DNA of 64,000 nt from Candidatus Zixiibacteriota bacterium (GTDB taxonomy: Bacteria; Zixibacteria; MSB-5A5; UBA10806): positions 1 through 64,000 of the forward strand of contig JAHEDG010000008.1 of NCBI GenBank assembly GCA_024641335.1, written 5' to 3'. The notes below the pieces were generated by a model. The model made no database searches and was not told the DNA's origin. It saw only the letters and a list, made by a program, of their open reading frames with translations. This document shows positions 1-10,327 of the stretch, one piece after another. Numbering within the stretch: position 1 is the first letter of the stretch; each line of letters begins with the position of its first letter. The position numbers were made by a program, and so were the translations under genes.

Positions 1-1487
1 ACAAAACAGGCTATAATTATCGCTATTACCAGGTTTAGGATCAGTCCAGTCCTGACCATATGGGACATTTTTACTCTTCCCGAGGCGAAGACGATAGCGT
101 TGGGCGGAGTAGCCACTGGCAGCATAAAAGCCATAGACGCGGATATAGTCGCCGGGATCATCAGAAGAAGCGGGTTGATATTCAAAGCCAGAGCTGTTCC
201 CTTCATAATGGGCAGGAGAGCCGCGGTGGTGGCGGTATTAGATGTCAGTTCGGTCATGAAGGTCAGGATCAGGCAGACGATGAACACTATAATCAGCGGG
301 TGAAAAGCCAGGTATGGTTTTAAGGCCATGCCTATCTGCTGATCGAGGCCGGTAAGGGTAAAACCGCCGGCAATAGCGAAACCTCCGCCGAACAGCAGCA
401 ATATCCCCCAGGGCAGTTTAAGAGCGGTAGTCCAATCCATCAGGAATTTACCGGGGTATTTTTTCCCTGCCGGAATAACAAATAGCAGTACGGCCATCAG
501 AATGGCCACGGTGGCGTCATGGATATATTCGGGATAAGGCAGCAATCGCGACCAGCCGGGGATAGTAATTATCCCGGTTACGATATCTGCTCTGAAAATC
601 CAGAGTAAGGCGGTAAGGGCGAAAACAACAGCGATTCTTTTTTCGGCCGAATCCATCGCCCCGAGTTTGGCCTGTTCCGCTTTGATGACGTCTCGGCTCG
701 CGCCCTTATCTGTTGAACGCAGCCGCATAACCCGTGTTAAAATGAACCAGGCGAGGGGTAGAAGGATCAGGGTCAGAGGCAGAAAGACCTTGATCCAGTC
801 GAAAAAGCTGATCGCCGGGGCGTCGGGGAAACCCCGCTCGTACTGGCCGAGGAATTCGATATTTGGCGGAGTTCCAATGGGAGTGGCAATTCCCCCAATC
901 GAGGCGCCATAGGCTATGGCCAGCATCAGAATGACCGGAAAATCGGCCTCGCGGTCGTCAGCTGAACCGATTTGCGAGATCACGGCCATTCCGATCGGAA
1001 GCATCATCATAGCGGTCGCGGTATTGGAGATCCACATAGAGAGGAAGGCTGAGCCGCAAATAAAGCCCATAATAATCCTGCCGGGTGACGCTCCGAGGAG
1101 CGAGGCGATAAACAGTGCGATTCTTTTATGCAGCTCCCATTTCTCTATAGACAGGGCGATAATAAAACCGCCCATAAAGAGGTAGATATTGTTGTTGGCG
1201 TAATATTTAACGGTCGCGGCGGATCCGGCGATGCCGAGTACCGGGAATAATATTATGGGCAGAAGCGAAGTTACGGGGATCGGCAGGCAGAGGGAAACCC
1301 AGAAACATGCCATGAGCAGGACCACTCCGGCGGCTGCCGAGGCTTCCCGTGGCATATTCAATCCGGTCAGATCGAACACAAAAACAAAGAACAGGACTAT
1401 ACCGAGAATCAGCCCGATTAATTTACCTCTGGTAAACCCGGTTTCATTATCGGAAACAGCGGAGGCCATCGACAGAATACTTAGCAT
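1..1487 (-). CDS. DASS/SLC13-family anion transporter, 3' end beyond window
   Basis: This is a polytopic inner-membrane carrier of the divalent anion:Na+ symporter family, which moves dicarboxylates, sulfate or related anions. I translated the minus strand from an ATG at 1487. The reading frame stays open to base 1, so the C-terminus lies outside the window. About 495 residues are visible, close to a full family member. Diagnostic motifs are SNTATAMMMLP in the first half, ATPIGTPPN, and a second SNTATAALLPI in the second half. These are the two pseudo-symmetric SNT signatures of the family. The substrate cannot be read from the sequence. There is no ribosome-binding site before 1487, and an in-frame ATG also exists at 1469. 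A short ORF with a good ribosome-binding site (1509 to 1447) overlaps the start in another frame. Confidence 0.88.
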   Translation of the reverse strand, partial: MLSILSMASAVSDNETGFTRGKLIGLILGIVLFFVFVFDLTGLNMPREASAAAGVVLLMACFWVSLCLPIPVTSLLPIILFPVLGIAGSAATVKYYANNNIYLFMGGFIIALSIEKWELHKRIALFIASLLGASPGRIIMGFICGSAFLSMWISNTATAMMMLPIGMAVISQIGSADDREADFPVILMLAIAYGASIGGIATPIGTPPNIEFLGQYERGFPDAPAISFFDWIKVFLPLTLILLPLAWFILTRVMRLRSTDKGASRDVIKAEQAKLGAMDSAEKRIAVVFALTALLWIFRADIVTGIITIPGWSRLLPYPEYIHDATVAILMAVLLFVIPAGKKYPGKFLMDWTTALKLPWGILLLFGGGFAIAGGFTLTGLDQQIGMALKPYLAFHPLIIVFIVCLILTFMTELTSNTATTAALLPIMKGTALALNINPLLLMIPATISASMAFMLPVATPPNAIVFASGRVKMSHMVRTGLILNLVIAIIIACF

Positions 1488-1509
1488 AAATCGCGCAGTA
1501 GGTAAACAT
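1447..1509 (-). CDS. Possible 20-codon leader ORF overlapping the transporter start
   Basis: An ATG at 1509 is preceded by GGAGAAG at a suitable distance and opens 20 codons ending in TAA at 1447-1449. It overlaps the transporter start (1487) in a different frame. The transporter frame itself has a stop just upstream and no ribosome-binding site. Either the short ORF feeds ribosomes to the transporter by translational coupling, or a one-base indel split a longer N-terminus. The peptide resembles nothing I recognise. Confidence 0.25.
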   Translation of the reverse strand: MFTYCAIYAKYSVDGLRCFR

Positions 1510-1650
1510 TAAAAATCTTCTCCAAAAACGAGCGTTATTTCGGACGATATTTCGGATTTTACCCTGATAAATAACCAGCAACAATTAATCGTCATCGTTC
1601 GTAATCCGATATGTGTACAATTTTAACTATTTTTGGAATGGAGCGGATAA

Positions 1651-2310
1651 ATGAGTAAAATGGAGATTTTTATGATCTCGGCGGTTATGGCTATTGCGAT
1701 CATGTCCCCGGCCAAGGGGGCCGATCTGGCAAAACGGCATCAGATAGGACTTCGACTGGGTATGTGGAATCAGGTGACAGACGCCAGAGCCGAGATAGGG
1801 ATCGGTTCGGTGTCCACATCGGTGAACGCCAGCGGATTTTTGGGCGGAATCTCATATTGCCATTGGATAGAGGAGAGCCTGGCTCTCGATGTCCGTTCGG
1901 GGACGATGCTGGCCCAGATCGAAACCAACGCCGGTTTATTCGGGACATCGAGCGAAGCGGCCGGAATCAGTTATATTTTGTTGGGGGTGAAATATTATTT
2001 TCCCCAGTCAACCTATGGAACCGATGTCAGACCGTTCATCAGGGCCGGAATGGGGCCGTATTTCGGCAGTCAGCAGCAGGTGGATATCGACATGGGGGTT
2101 GTTGTAGAATCGCGATCGGAAAGCTCGATAGGCGGGCAGATAGGGGCTGGAGTTGATTTCCCTCTGGGCAAACATTTCATGACCGGAATCGATATCGGCT
2201 ATAATTTCATGTCCGATTTTAAGGAGTCGATCGGAGGGAGTAAGAATTACAGCGGCCCGACAGTGAGTTTCGGAATCGGCTATCTTTTCGGCCGGGGGGC
2301 CGGGCAATAG
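1651..2310 (+). CDS. Outer-membrane beta-barrel protein (porin-like, small)
   Basis: This is a 219-residue protein with a Sec signal peptide (hydrophobic residues about 5-20, cleavage near AKGA). It is followed by alternating amphipathic strands typical of 8-stranded OmpA/OmpX-like barrels. Segments such as GISYILLGVKYYF and PTVSFGIGYLFG are barrel strands, and the last strand lies close to the C-terminus. It probably sits in the outer membrane; ligand and function are unknown. The start ATG is preceded by GGAGCGG. It is divergent from the transporter and not linked to carAB, which has its own promoter. There is no OmpA peptidoglycan-binding domain, so a structural or small-channel role is possible. 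Confidence 0.7.
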   Translation: MSKMEIFMISAVMAIAIMSPAKGADLAKRHQIGLRLGMWNQVTDARAEIGIGSVSTSVNASGFLGGISYCHWIEESLALDVRSGTMLAQIETNAGLFGTSSEAAGISYILLGVKYYFPQSTYGTDVRPFIRAGMGPYFGSQQQVDIDMGVVVESRSESSIGGQIGAGVDFPLGKHFMTGIDIGYNFMSDFKESIGGSKNYSGPTVSFGIGYLFGRGAGQ

Positions 2311-2448
2311 TGAATTAACGATAGTTAAAATAGCTAATTTCGGAAGGGGACGGAAGCTCGCGGCATTCGTCCTTTTCATTTTATCCGCTTAAATCATAAG
2401 AATTTCCGGATTATTGACAACCGAACGAGATTTGATTCGATCATCCGC

Positions 2449-2477
2449 TTGACAACCGGCGCTTGATAAGATAGATT
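2449..2477 (+). promoter_or_regulatory. Predicted sigma-70 promoter of carAB
   Basis: TTGACA at 2449-2454 is separated by 17 nt from TAGATT at 2472-2477. Transcription would begin near 2484, upstream of the carA start. The decamer TTGACAACCG also occurs 35 bp upstream at 2414-2423. No PyrR-type attenuator or clear operator was seen. Confidence 0.55.
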
Positions 2478-2546
2478 CGCACGGCGCTAATAACAGGCTG
2501 GAATTTGAATTCCGGAGATATTAAGGAACCCGCCCGATCCGTTGAA

Positions 2547-3725
2547 ATGATCCAGAAGACCACAAACGCACGACTTGTTTTGGAGGATGGATCGGTATTT
2601 GCGGGACGGCGGTTCGGGGCGTTGACCGAAGCCGAGGGAGAGGTTGTATTCAATACCGCTCTGAGCGGCTACCAGGAGATCCTGACAGACCCGTCATACG
2701 CCGGCCAGATGGTGGTGATGACATATCCTCAAATCGGCAACTATGGAATATCGCGCGAGGATTACGAATCGAGATCCCCGTTTTTAAGCGCCTTGATTGT
2801 AAAGGAAACGAGCCGGATAGTAAGCAACTGGAGAGCCAATTATAGTCTTGACGATTATCTGAAAGCCAAAGGCGTTCCCGGGCTGGAGGGCCCGGACACC
2901 CGGATGCTGGTTCGCCATCTGCGCTCCAGAGGAGCTATGCGTGGAGTGATCGGCAGCGCTGATATAAGTATCGAGGTACTTCTCAACCGGGCCAGATCGG
3001 TACCGTCGATGAGCGGTCGTGATCTGGCCATTACAGTTACCAAAGGGAAAATATATAGCTGGGACGAGAATATCGCGGGGATTAACGGGCATTGGAAACA
3101 GCAGGATCTTTTTGCCGGAAGCCCGGATTACCGTTTTCATGTCGTGGCGGTGGATTACGGGGTAAAATGGAACATATTACGCTGTCTGGTAAATGTCGGC
3201 TGCCGGGTGACAGTTGTACCGGCGACCGCTTCGGCGGAAGATATTCTGGCGCTTCGGCCGTCGGGGATACTTCTTTCCAACGGCCCCGGTGATCCTGACC
3301 CGGTGCGATACGCGGTGGATAATATTCGTAAGCTGCTGGGCCGGGTACCGATCTTCGGGATCTGTCTGGGTCATCAGCTGCTGGGTTTGGCGGCCGGAGG
3401 CAAGACGTACAAGCTCAAATTCGGCCATCGGGGCGGCAATCACCCGGTTATGGACTTGATGACATCCAGGGTGGAGATAACATCGCACAATCACGGATTC
3501 GCTGTCGACGCCGATTCGCTGCCTGAAGATAAAGTAGAGATTACCCATATCAATCTGAACGATAAAACGGTCGAGGGTTTACGGCTTCTTCATGTACCGG
3601 CTTTTTCGGTGCAGTATCATCCTGAAGCGGCTCCGGGTCCTCATGACGCCCAATATCTATTCAGCCGTTTCACCGAGATGATGACCGAATTTCAGAAACA
3701 GCAGGAAGATCATGCCCAAGCGTAG
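2547..3725 (+). CDS. carA: Carbamoyl-phosphate synthase small subunit
   Basis: This is the glutamine amidotransferase subunit that hydrolyses glutamine and channels ammonia to CarB for carbamoyl phosphate (pyrimidine and arginine synthesis). The N-terminal CPSase_sm_chain domain begins at [13 protein letters not shown]. The C-terminal class I GATase domain has the nucleophile in [13 protein letters not shown] and the catalytic His/Glu in QYHPEA. Length from ATG 2547 is 392 residues, the normal size. A TTG 14 codons upstream (2505) is possible but adds residues without family support, and neither start has a strong ribosome-binding site. The 3' end overlaps carB by 14 nt, indicating translational coupling. 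Confidence 0.97.
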   Translation: MIQKTTNARLVLEDGSVFAGRRFGALTEAEGEVVFNTALSGYQEILTDPSYAGQMVVMTYPQIGNYGISREDYESRSPFLSALIVKETSRIVSNWRANYSLDDYLKAKGVPGLEGPDTRMLVRHLRSRGAMRGVIGSADISIEVLLNRARSVPSMSGRDLAITVTKGKIYSWDENIAGINGHWKQQDLFAGSPDYRFHVVAVDYGVKWNILRCLVNVGCRVTVVPATASAEDILALRPSGILLSNGPGDPDPVRYAVDNIRKLLGRVPIFGICLGHQLLGLAAGGKTYKLKFGHRGGNHPVMDLMTSRVEITSHNHGFAVDADSLPEDKVEITHINLNDKTVEGLRLLHVPAFSVQYHPEAAPGPHDAQYLFSRFTEMMTEFQKQQEDHAQA

Positions 3726-6700
3726 CGATCTCAAATGTGTGCTGGTAATCGGATCGGGGCCGATTGTCATCGGTCAGGCGTGTGAGTTCGACTATTCGGG
3801 AACCCAGGCGGTCAAGGCGCTTCGCTCGGAGGGGATAAAGGTCGTGCTGGTCAATTCCAATCCGGCCACTATCATGACCGATCCTGAACTGGCCGACCGG
3901 ACGTATATCGAACCATTGACTGTCGAATTCCTGGAGCTGATTATAGCCCGTGACCGCCCTGACGCTATTCTACCCACGGTCGGAGGGCAGACCGCTCTCA
4001 ATCTCACCCTGGCTCTTCACCATGAGAAGATATTGGAAAAATATAATGTGGAGATTATCGGTGCGAGCGCCGAGGCGATAGCCATCGCGGAAGATAGGGA
4101 GCAATTTAAGGACGCTATGGTGGAGATCGGGCTGGACGTTCCCGGCAGCATTCTGGCGTCGAATTTCCAGGAGGCCCAGAGTTTCGTTCGGCACAACGGA
4201 TTCCCGGTAGTAATTCGTCCGTCGTATACGTTGGGCGGTTCCGGCGGGGGCATAGCCTACAATCCTGAGGAGTTCGAGACGATAGTCAATCGTGGTTTGG
4301 GGCTTTCGCCGTCGCATCAGGTATTGGTCGAGGAATCGCTGATCGGCTGGAAGGAGTTCGAGTTAGAGGTTATGCGTGATCACCGCGATAATTTCGTTGT
4401 GGTCTGCTCGATAGAGAACTTCGATTCCATCGGGGTGCACACCGGCGATTCGTTGACCGTAGCCCCGGCGCAGACTCTGACCGACAAAGAATACCAGCGT
4501 ATGCGTGACGCGTCGGCGGCTATTATGAGACGGGTTAAGGTCGATACCGGCGGATCGAACGTACAGTTCGCGGTCAATCCGAAGAACGGCCGGCTGATAG
4601 TGATCGAGATGAATCCCAGAGTTTCCCGTTCGTCGGCGCTGGCTTCCAAGGCGACCGGTTTTCCGATTGCCAAAATCGCGGCCAAGTTAGCAATCGGCTA
4701 TACGCTCGATGAAATCCCCAACGATATCACATTGAAGACCCCGGCGGCATTCGAGCCGGTAATCGATTATGTAGTTACAAAAATACCAAAATTCGCCTTT
4801 GAGAAATTTCCGGAGACCGACACTACTCTGGGCATCCAGATGAGATCTGTGGGCGAGGTAATGGCTATAGGCCGTACATTCAAGGAATCATTTTTCAAGG
4901 CGCTTCGGTCTTTGGAAGCGGTCAAACCGTTCAGGCCGGGAGATCTTTCCAGAGAACAGTTGAGCGCGTCATTGGTAAAACCGAACGAGAACAGAGTTCA
5001 TTTTATAGTGCATGCTCTGGAGCAGGGCTGGACCGTGGATGAGATCGGACGATTGACAAATATCGATCCCTGGTTTTTGGATCAGATAGATCAGTTCGCC
5101 GCCCTGCAGAAACAGCTTCGAGGCAAGCCGTTGGCGGAAGTAACCCGACCGGAACTGGTTTTGGCCAAAGAGTACGGGTTTTCCGACAGGCGTATCGCTC
5201 ACCTGACCGGGTGCGTGGAGGAGGACGTTCGGCGGTATCGCCATGAAAGCGATATCCGTCCTGTTTACAAGCGGGTGGATACCTGCGCCGGCGAATTCGA
5301 ATCGTTCACTCCGTATCTGTACTCGTCATACGAGATCGAGGATGAATCGGATGTCGGATCGAAGAGGAAGATAATGATCCTGGGCAGCGGACCGAACCGC
5401 ATAGGCCAGGGGATCGAATTCGATTATTGCTGCTGCCACGCGTCGTTTGCCCTGCGGGAAGAGGGGGTTACGAGCATTATGGTCAACTGCAATCCGGAGA
5501 CGGTATCGACCGACTATGACACCAGCGACCGCTTGTATTTCGAGCCTTTGACAATGGAAGACGTTCTGGAGATATACTACCGGGAACGTCCCGACGGGGT
5601 AATTGTGCAGTTCGGCGGCCAGACTCCGTTGAAGCTGACTATGCCGTTAGCCAAAGCCGGTGTCCCGATAATCGGCACGCCGCCGGAGTCGGTTGATCTG
5701 GCGGAGGATAGAGAAAGATTCGGCGATTTTTTAAGCCGCCTGGATATTCGCCAACCCGCCCATGCCATGGTCCGTTCGCTTGAAGAGGCCGATGAAGCGG
5801 CCGGCCAGTTGGGATTTCCCCTGCTTTTGAGGCCGTCGTATGTTCTCGGGGGGCGTGGAATGGCGATAGTCTACGGGAAGGAGCGTTTTCACCGGTATCT
5901 CACATCGGCTTTCGATGCCGCTCCGGGTCAGGCTGTGCTGATCGATAAATTTCTCGAGGACGCTGTCGAGGTGGACGTGGACGCGTTGAGCGACGGCGCT
6001 GATTGCGTAATAGCCGGAATCATGCAGCATATAGAGGAAGCGGGGGTACACAGCGGGGATTCGAGTTCGGTATTGCCGACCAATATGATCGGCCAGCGAT
6101 ATTTAGAGGAGATTCGCTCCCTGACTAAACGTCTGGCCAGAGAATTGCATGTTATCGGCCTTATGAATATCCAATATGCCATCGCCGGCGGGGAGATATA
6201 TGTTTTGGAGGTAAATCCGCGGGCGTCACGGACGGTGCCGTACGTGGCCAAATCCAGCGGAATCCCCCTGGCCAAGATAGCCACCAGATTGATGCTGGGG
6301 CATACATTGAGGGAGTTGGGATTAACCGAGGATCTGCGGGTGTCACGTTATTTTGTCAAGACTCCGGTATTTCCTTTTGTCAAATTTCCGGGAGTCGATC
6401 CCAAATTATCCCCGGAGATGCGTTCCACGGGAGAGGTAATGGGTATAGGAGATGATTTCGGCACGGCGTTTTATAAGGCTCAATTATCTGCCGGTCTGAA
6501 ACTTCCGAGTTCTGGGACGATCCTGATCAGCGTCAATGACCTGGACAAGAAGGGCGCCTTAGGAGTAGCCAGACGATTTCAGGGTTTGGGATTCAAGCTT
6601 TTGGCGACCACCGGGACGGCGGGTTTTTTAAGCGATATGGGCGTGGAAGCGGAGATCGTATTGAAGGTCAGCGAGGGCCGCCCGAATTTTGTGGATGTAA

Positions 6701-6930
6701 TCAAGAGCGGTCAGGTCGATCTTATAATCAACACTCCTCTCGGCCAGACATCATTTCGCGACGGCTGGGGTATCAGGACGGCGGCGCTTCAGCATAATGT
6801 TCCGTTTATAACAACTATCCCCGGGGCGATAGCGGCTGTGGAGGCGGTAATCGCGCTTCGTCAAAACCAGATGACAGTCGTTTCGCTTCAGGAGCTGCAC
6901 GGGGCGGAGCAGGCCGCCCGGCGAATTTGA
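3712..6930 (+). CDS. carB: Carbamoyl-phosphate synthase large subunit
   Basis: The 1072-residue synthetase subunit makes carbamoyl phosphate from bicarbonate, ammonia and two ATP. The two homologous halves are plain. Each starts with a pre-ATP-grasp fold ([17 protein letters not shown] near the N-terminus, [17 protein letters not shown] near residue 565). Each continues into an ATP-grasp domain with glycine-rich loops ([19 protein letters not shown]) and Mg-binding [12 protein letters not shown] and [12 protein letters not shown]. The C-terminal about 130 residues form the MGS-like allosteric domain (ATTGTAGFL). It overlaps carA by 14 nt. No other pyrimidine gene is adjacent; pyrG lies 35 kb away in the Kdo operon. 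Confidence 0.98.
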   Translation: MPKRSDLKCVLVIGSGPIVIGQACEFDYSGTQAVKALRSEGIKVVLVNSNPATIMTDPELADRTYIEPLTVEFLELIIARDRPDAILPTVGGQTALNLTLALHHEKILEKYNVEIIGASAEAIAIAEDREQFKDAMVEIGLDVPGSILASNFQEAQSFVRHNGFPVVIRPSYTLGGSGGGIAYNPEEFETIVNRGLGLSPSHQVLVEESLIGWKEFELEVMRDHRDNFVVVCSIENFDSIGVHTGDSLTVAPAQTLTDKEYQRMRDASAAIMRRVKVDTGGSNVQFAVNPKNGRLIVIEMNPRVSRSSALASKATGFPIAKIAAKLAIGYTLDEIPNDITLKTPAAFEPVIDYVVTKIPKFAFEKFPETDTTLGIQMRSVGEVMAIGRTFKESFFKALRSLEAVKPFRPGDLSREQLSASLVKPNENRVHFIVHALEQGWTVDEIGRLTNIDPWFLDQIDQFAALQKQLRGKPLAEVTRPELVLAKEYGFSDRRIAHLTGCVEEDVRRYRHESDIRPVYKRVDTCAGEFESFTPYLYSSYEIEDESDVGSKRKIMILGSGPNRIGQGIEFDYCCCHASFALREEGVTSIMVNCNPETVSTDYDTSDRLYFEPLTMEDVLEIYYRERPDGVIVQFGGQTPLKLTMPLAKAGVPIIGTPPESVDLAEDRERFGDFLSRLDIRQPAHAMVRSLEEADEAAGQLGFPLLLRPSYVLGGRGMAIVYGKERFHRYLTSAFDAAPGQAVLIDKFLEDAVEVDVDALSDGADCVIAGIMQHIEEAGVHSGDSSSVLPTNMIGQRYLEEIRSLTKRLARELHVIGLMNIQYAIAGGEIYVLEVNPRASRTVPYVAKSSGIPLAKIATRLMLGHTLRELGLTEDLRVSRYFVKTPVFPFVKFPGVDPKLSPEMRSTGEVMGIGDDFGTAFYKAQLSAGLKLPSSGTILISVNDLDKKGALGVARRFQGLGFKLLATTGTAGFLSDMGVEAEIVLKVSEGRPNFVDVIKSGQVDLIINTPLGQTSFRDGWGIRTAALQHNVPFITTIPGAIAAVEAVIALRQNQMTVVSLQELHGAEQAARRI

Positions 6931-7012
6931 ACGAATTTTTATCTATAAATTCGCAACTCATTATTTATCAATAACATATAAGACCCATAACCATATCAAC
7001 AGCGTGACGTTA

Positions 7013-7100
7013 ACATGTAAAATACATGTAAAGAACATGAATAGTCTTTACATATAGTGACGCATATAGTATATGTAAACTACGTGTAAACACTTTACAC
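7013..7100. promoter_or_regulatory. Clustered (A/G)TGTAAA repeats, putative operator of the Fic gene
   Basis: Six copies of a heptamer lie in 88 bp just upstream of the Fic gene. Direct copies of ATGTAAA or GTGTAAA are at 7015, 7026, 7073 and 7084, and inverted copies (TTTACAT/TTTACAC) at 7047 and 7094. Spacing between neighbouring direct copies is 11 bp, one helical turn. 7047-7056 and 7070-7079 form a perfect 10-bp inverted repeat, and 7084-7100 is a palindrome (7+3+7). This looks like a multi-site binding region, perhaps for the winged-helix end of the Fic protein. Confidence 0.55.
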
Positions 7101-7131
7101 TTAATGAATGGAGTTGAAAGAGGAGTTAAGA

Positions 7132-8466
7132 ATGGATGTTTATAAATTACAAAAACCCGATATTGTTGGAAGCATAAACACATTATTCGAAAAACTAAAG
7201 CCCGGTACGGAAATATTCTCATTCATGGAAAATACTAATCGACCGGAATATCTATTCTGGGACAAAGTCCGATATTTGCCCCCCCCTAAGGGTCTGACGT
7301 CCATAGAGTGTTGGGGGCTGGTAAAGTTTTTACGCAAATACTCTCACAGTCGGGTCAAAAGCCCTATCCGCGATGAAAAGGGTATTCATTTTAGTTGGCA
7401 ATCAATACCCGGATTGGATCTTATACTGCACGAAGTAGATATGCGTTTAGGGGGCTTAATCGAATCGAATTTGGTGGATGATCAACAAGCGCGCCGGAGG
7501 TTTATCGCCAGCGGTATTTTAGAAGAGGCTATTGCCTCTTCGCAATTGGAAGGGGCCAATACGACTCGAAAAGCGGCTAAGCGGATGATCCGAGAAAAAA
7601 GAAAACCGGTAAGCAAATCAGAGCATATGATAATCAACAATTATGAGGCGATGACACAAATCGAGGATCAATTGCGGAATGAAAATCTAAGCATGGCCTC
7701 TCTGCTGGGCCTGCACCGTACTCTAACTAAAAACACTATTGATCAAGAAGATATCGGGCGCTTAAGAAACAATTCGGATGAAATTGCAGTATGGGATTCC
7801 GCTCGAAGCGTCATATACCATATTCCCCCGTCCGAAAAATTTCTAAAACAAGAAATTAAGAGTTTTATAGATTACGCCAACGATGTCTCAGAGACTTCAC
7901 AATTTATCCACCCGCTAATCAAGGCGATTCTCCTGCATTTCTGGATCGGATATTTGCATCCCTTTACCGACGGTAACGGCAGACTGGCCAGGGCGATTTC
8001 CTACTGGTACCTGTTAAAAAAACAATACTGGGAGATTTCATGCCTTCCCCTGTCAAGAGTAATCAAGAGATCTCCTGCCCAATATAGAGATGCTTATGTT
8101 TACTCCGAACAGGACGATAACGACCTTACTTATTTCATTGATTATAATATTAGGAAAATATCCCAAGCCAAAAAAGAATTCGAATCTTATGTCAAGAAAA
8201 AACAATCGGAAAACCGTCGAATGGCAACGACCGCCCGATCAACATATAATCTAAATGATAGACAAATACTGCTTTTAAGGTACCTGCATAAAAATCCGGA
8301 AGCGACTACTACTATCAATACCCATTCGAATATCAACGGTATTTCCCGCGTGACTGCCAGGAAAGATCTCGAAGAATTGGAACAGAAGGGATTCCTCGTT
8401 TCGCAAAAGATCGGCAAGGAAAGACCGTTCAGCGCGACCGAAAAAAGTCAAGAGCTGTTCTCATAA
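7132..8466 (+). CDS. Fic-family protein adenylyltransferase with N-terminal inhibitory motif and C-terminal winged helix
   Basis: Fic enzymes usually transfer AMP to hydroxyl side chains of target proteins. The active-site motif HPFTDGNGRLARA (about residues 281-293) is complete, including the catalytic His. An inhibitory helix with SSQLEG (S-x3-E-G) lies about 150 residues upstream, the class II autoinhibited arrangement. The last about 75 residues (LNDRQILLLRYLH... ISRVTARKDLEELEQKG) form a winged helix as in DeoR/MarR-like regulators, so the protein may regulate itself through the upstream repeats. I chose ATG 7132 because AGGAG sits 6 nt before it; an upstream ATG at 7108 lacks this. The gene is more AT-rich than carB and stands alone, convergent with ygiQ, which suggests acquisition by transfer. 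Confidence 0.9.
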   Translation: MDVYKLQKPDIVGSINTLFEKLKPGTEIFSFMENTNRPEYLFWDKVRYLPPPKGLTSIECWGLVKFLRKYSHSRVKSPIRDEKGIHFSWQSIPGLDLILHEVDMRLGGLIESNLVDDQQARRRFIASGILEEAIASSQLEGANTTRKAAKRMIREKRKPVSKSEHMIINNYEAMTQIEDQLRNENLSMASLLGLHRTLTKNTIDQEDIGRLRNNSDEIAVWDSARSVIYHIPPSEKFLKQEIKSFIDYANDVSETSQFIHPLIKAILLHFWIGYLHPFTDGNGRLARAISYWYLLKKQYWEISCLPLSRVIKRSPAQYRDAYVYSEQDDNDLTYFIDYNIRKISQAKKEFESYVKKKQSENRRMATTARSTYNLNDRQILLLRYLHKNPEATTTINTHSNINGISRVTARKDLEELEQKGFLVSQKIGKERPFSATEKSQELFS

Positions 8467-8474
8467 CCGTCGAT

Positions 8475-8490
8475 CGCTGAAGAATCAGCG
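8475..8490. terminator. Small perfect hairpin between convergent Fic and ygiQ genes
   Basis: CGCTGA-AGAA-TCAGCG is a perfect 6-bp stem with a tetraloop in the 18-bp gap, overlapping the ygiQ stop. It lacks a U-run, so a terminator role is only possible. Confidence 0.25.
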
Positions 8491-10188
8491 GGGACGGATT
8501 CGGGTTTTCTGGGTGACTATTTTCTTTTGGATTTCTTTTTTTCGGGTGTCTTTTTCCACGAATATAGTTTCACCGTTAAAGGGGTTCTTTTCGGTGTAAT
8601 ACATAAGCGCGGAATAAGTCGAAGGCAGAGGAACAAAAATCTGGACCTGTTCTGGGTTGAGTTTGAGCCGTCGGGAAGCAAACGATTTCAGCTCTTTCAT
8701 ATCCCTGTCGGCGCATCCGGGGTGGGCGGCTATCAGATAATAAGTCAGGAATTGCTTTTTGTCTTTAGCCCTGGAAAAGGCGTAGAATAAATCGTTGAAT
8801 TCTATCAGCGACTGTTTATCGGGTTTGCCCATCAAACTCAAGACATGATCTTCGGTATGTTCGGGGGCGATTTTCATCTGTCCGGAGACATGATGTTCGA
8901 CCAGATCCTTTAGATATTTTTTCCCGCTCTTTTTATCATCGAGAATCATATCGTATCGCAGACCCGAAGCGACGAAGACCTTTTTGATTCCGGGAATCTT
9001 CCTCAAGCTTCTCAGGAGATTTATCTGCGATGTATGGTCGACATTCATTTTGGAACAGATTTCCGGAAAGACACATCGCTTATCCCGGCAGTTGCCATGT
9101 TTCATTTTTTTGGAGCATTCGAATCCGTACATGTTGGCGGTCGGTCCTCCGACATCCAGGATATAACCCTTAAAATCCGGTTTGCCGGCAATCGTCCGCG
9201 CTTCTTTTGTGATGGATTCGGGCGATCTCCAGTTTACGGTTCGTCCCTGATGGACCGCTATGGAGCAGAAATTACATTCACCGTAGCAGCCTCTATGGGT
9301 AGTGATGGAGTTTCTTATGGTCTCCAACGCTTTGACCTTCCCCCTGCTCTTATAGGCTGGATGAACGTCACGCTCGAAAGGGAGATCGAATATCTGATCC
9401 AGCCGGGATCGGGAGATATTTTCGGCCGGAGGATTTTGAACGAGGTATCGGGTGTCCTGCAGCTGAACGAGGCCTTTGGCGGTGACGGGATCGTTGTTAT
9501 GGTAGAAAAGCTCGAACATTTCCATAAACTTGTTTTTATCGGCAAGAATCCGCTCAAAGGATGGGAGCTCGATATATTCGGCGGGTTTTTCCGAGGATAT
9601 ATAGCATATTCCCCGAAGATCATCAGCGGTTCGACCGGTTTTAAGCTGTTCGGCCAGGCGGATGATCGAATCTTCCCCCATTCCGTAAACCAGATAATCG
9701 GCCTTGGAATCGAAGAGTATAGATTTGCGGATCTTATCGGACCAGAAATCGTAATGTGCGATTCGCCGCAGGCTGGCCTCGACTCCGCCGAGAATAATCG
9801 GTTTGGTATTTTTGAAATATTTTCGAATCAGATTGCTGTAGGCGATCACGGCTCTGTCGGGGCGTCGATTATTGACTCCCCCGGCTGTTAGATCGTCTTC
9901 TTTCCGTCTTTTTTTCGAGGCGGTGTAATTGGCTACCATGGAATCGATGGAGCCTCCGGTAACTCCCCAAAACAGGGCGGGCTCGCCGAATCGAGCGATA
10001 TCGACTCCCGAACCGGTATCCGGCTGGGAGATGATAGCCACCCTGTAGCCGGCCTTCATTAATACGTGGCCGATAACCGAGACCCCGATAAACGGACTAT
10101 CCACGTAGGTATCGCCGGTGATCAGAATAATATCAGGCTTTTCCCAACCTGATTTTTTCAGTTCCTCTTTAGTAGCGGGAATAAACAC
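8485..10188 (-). CDS. ygiQ: YgiQ-family (UPF0313) radical SAM protein
   Basis: This 567-residue protein combines an N-terminal B12-binding-like region (ILITGDTYVDSPF) with a radical SAM barrel. The cluster ligands are in RGCYGECNFCSIAVHQGR, where the CxxxCxxC cysteines bind a 4Fe-4S cluster. A conserved C-terminal extension has APEHTEDHVL and FVPLPSTYSALMYYT, typical of YgiQ. The family is widespread but its reaction is not established. The start is GTG with AAAGGA about 6 nt upstream. It is a single gene; the next minus-strand gene upstream is the pseudouridine synthase across a 139-nt gap. An antisense ORF of 285 codons here has no coding features. Confidence 0.92.
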   Translation of the reverse strand: MFIPATKEELKKSGWEKPDIILITGDTYVDSPFIGVSVIGHVLMKAGYRVAIISQPDTGSGVDIARFGEPALFWGVTGGSIDSMVANYTASKKRRKEDDLTAGGVNNRRPDRAVIAYSNLIRKYFKNTKPIILGGVEASLRRIAHYDFWSDKIRKSILFDSKADYLVYGMGEDSIIRLAEQLKTGRTADDLRGICYISSEKPAEYIELPSFERILADKNKFMEMFELFYHNNDPVTAKGLVQLQDTRYLVQNPPAENISRSRLDQIFDLPFERDVHPAYKSRGKVKALETIRNSITTHRGCYGECNFCSIAVHQGRTVNWRSPESITKEARTIAGKPDFKGYILDVGGPTANMYGFECSKKMKHGNCRDKRCVFPEICSKMNVDHTSQINLLRSLRKIPGIKKVFVASGLRYDMILDDKKSGKKYLKDLVEHHVSGQMKIAPEHTEDHVLSLMGKPDKQSLIEFNDLFYAFSRAKDKKQFLTYYLIAAHPGCADRDMKELKSFASRRLKLNPEQVQIFVPLPSTYSALMYYTEKNPFNGETIFVEKDTRKKEIQKKIVTQKTRIRPR

Positions 10189-10327
10189 TGGTTCCTTTCG
10201 GCTTTCAGTCCCGGCAGAGAACCGGATTCGAATAATCGGCCTTTACCGCAGACAATGTAATCAATGAACGGATATATTGCCTATGAAAAATCGTAAATGC
10301 CCGGCAATCGTGGACATAGTTGTTGAT

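Noticed and set aside
60-1512. Chain of plus-strand ORFs of 60-93 codons
   Set aside because: They are antisense to the DASS transporter, whose reading frame is open over the whole stretch and carries both SNT motifs.
9034-9891. 285-codon plus-strand ORF
   Set aside because: It is antisense to the well-supported radical SAM gene, has no ribosome-binding site, and its translation shows no domain; it results from codon bias on the other strand.
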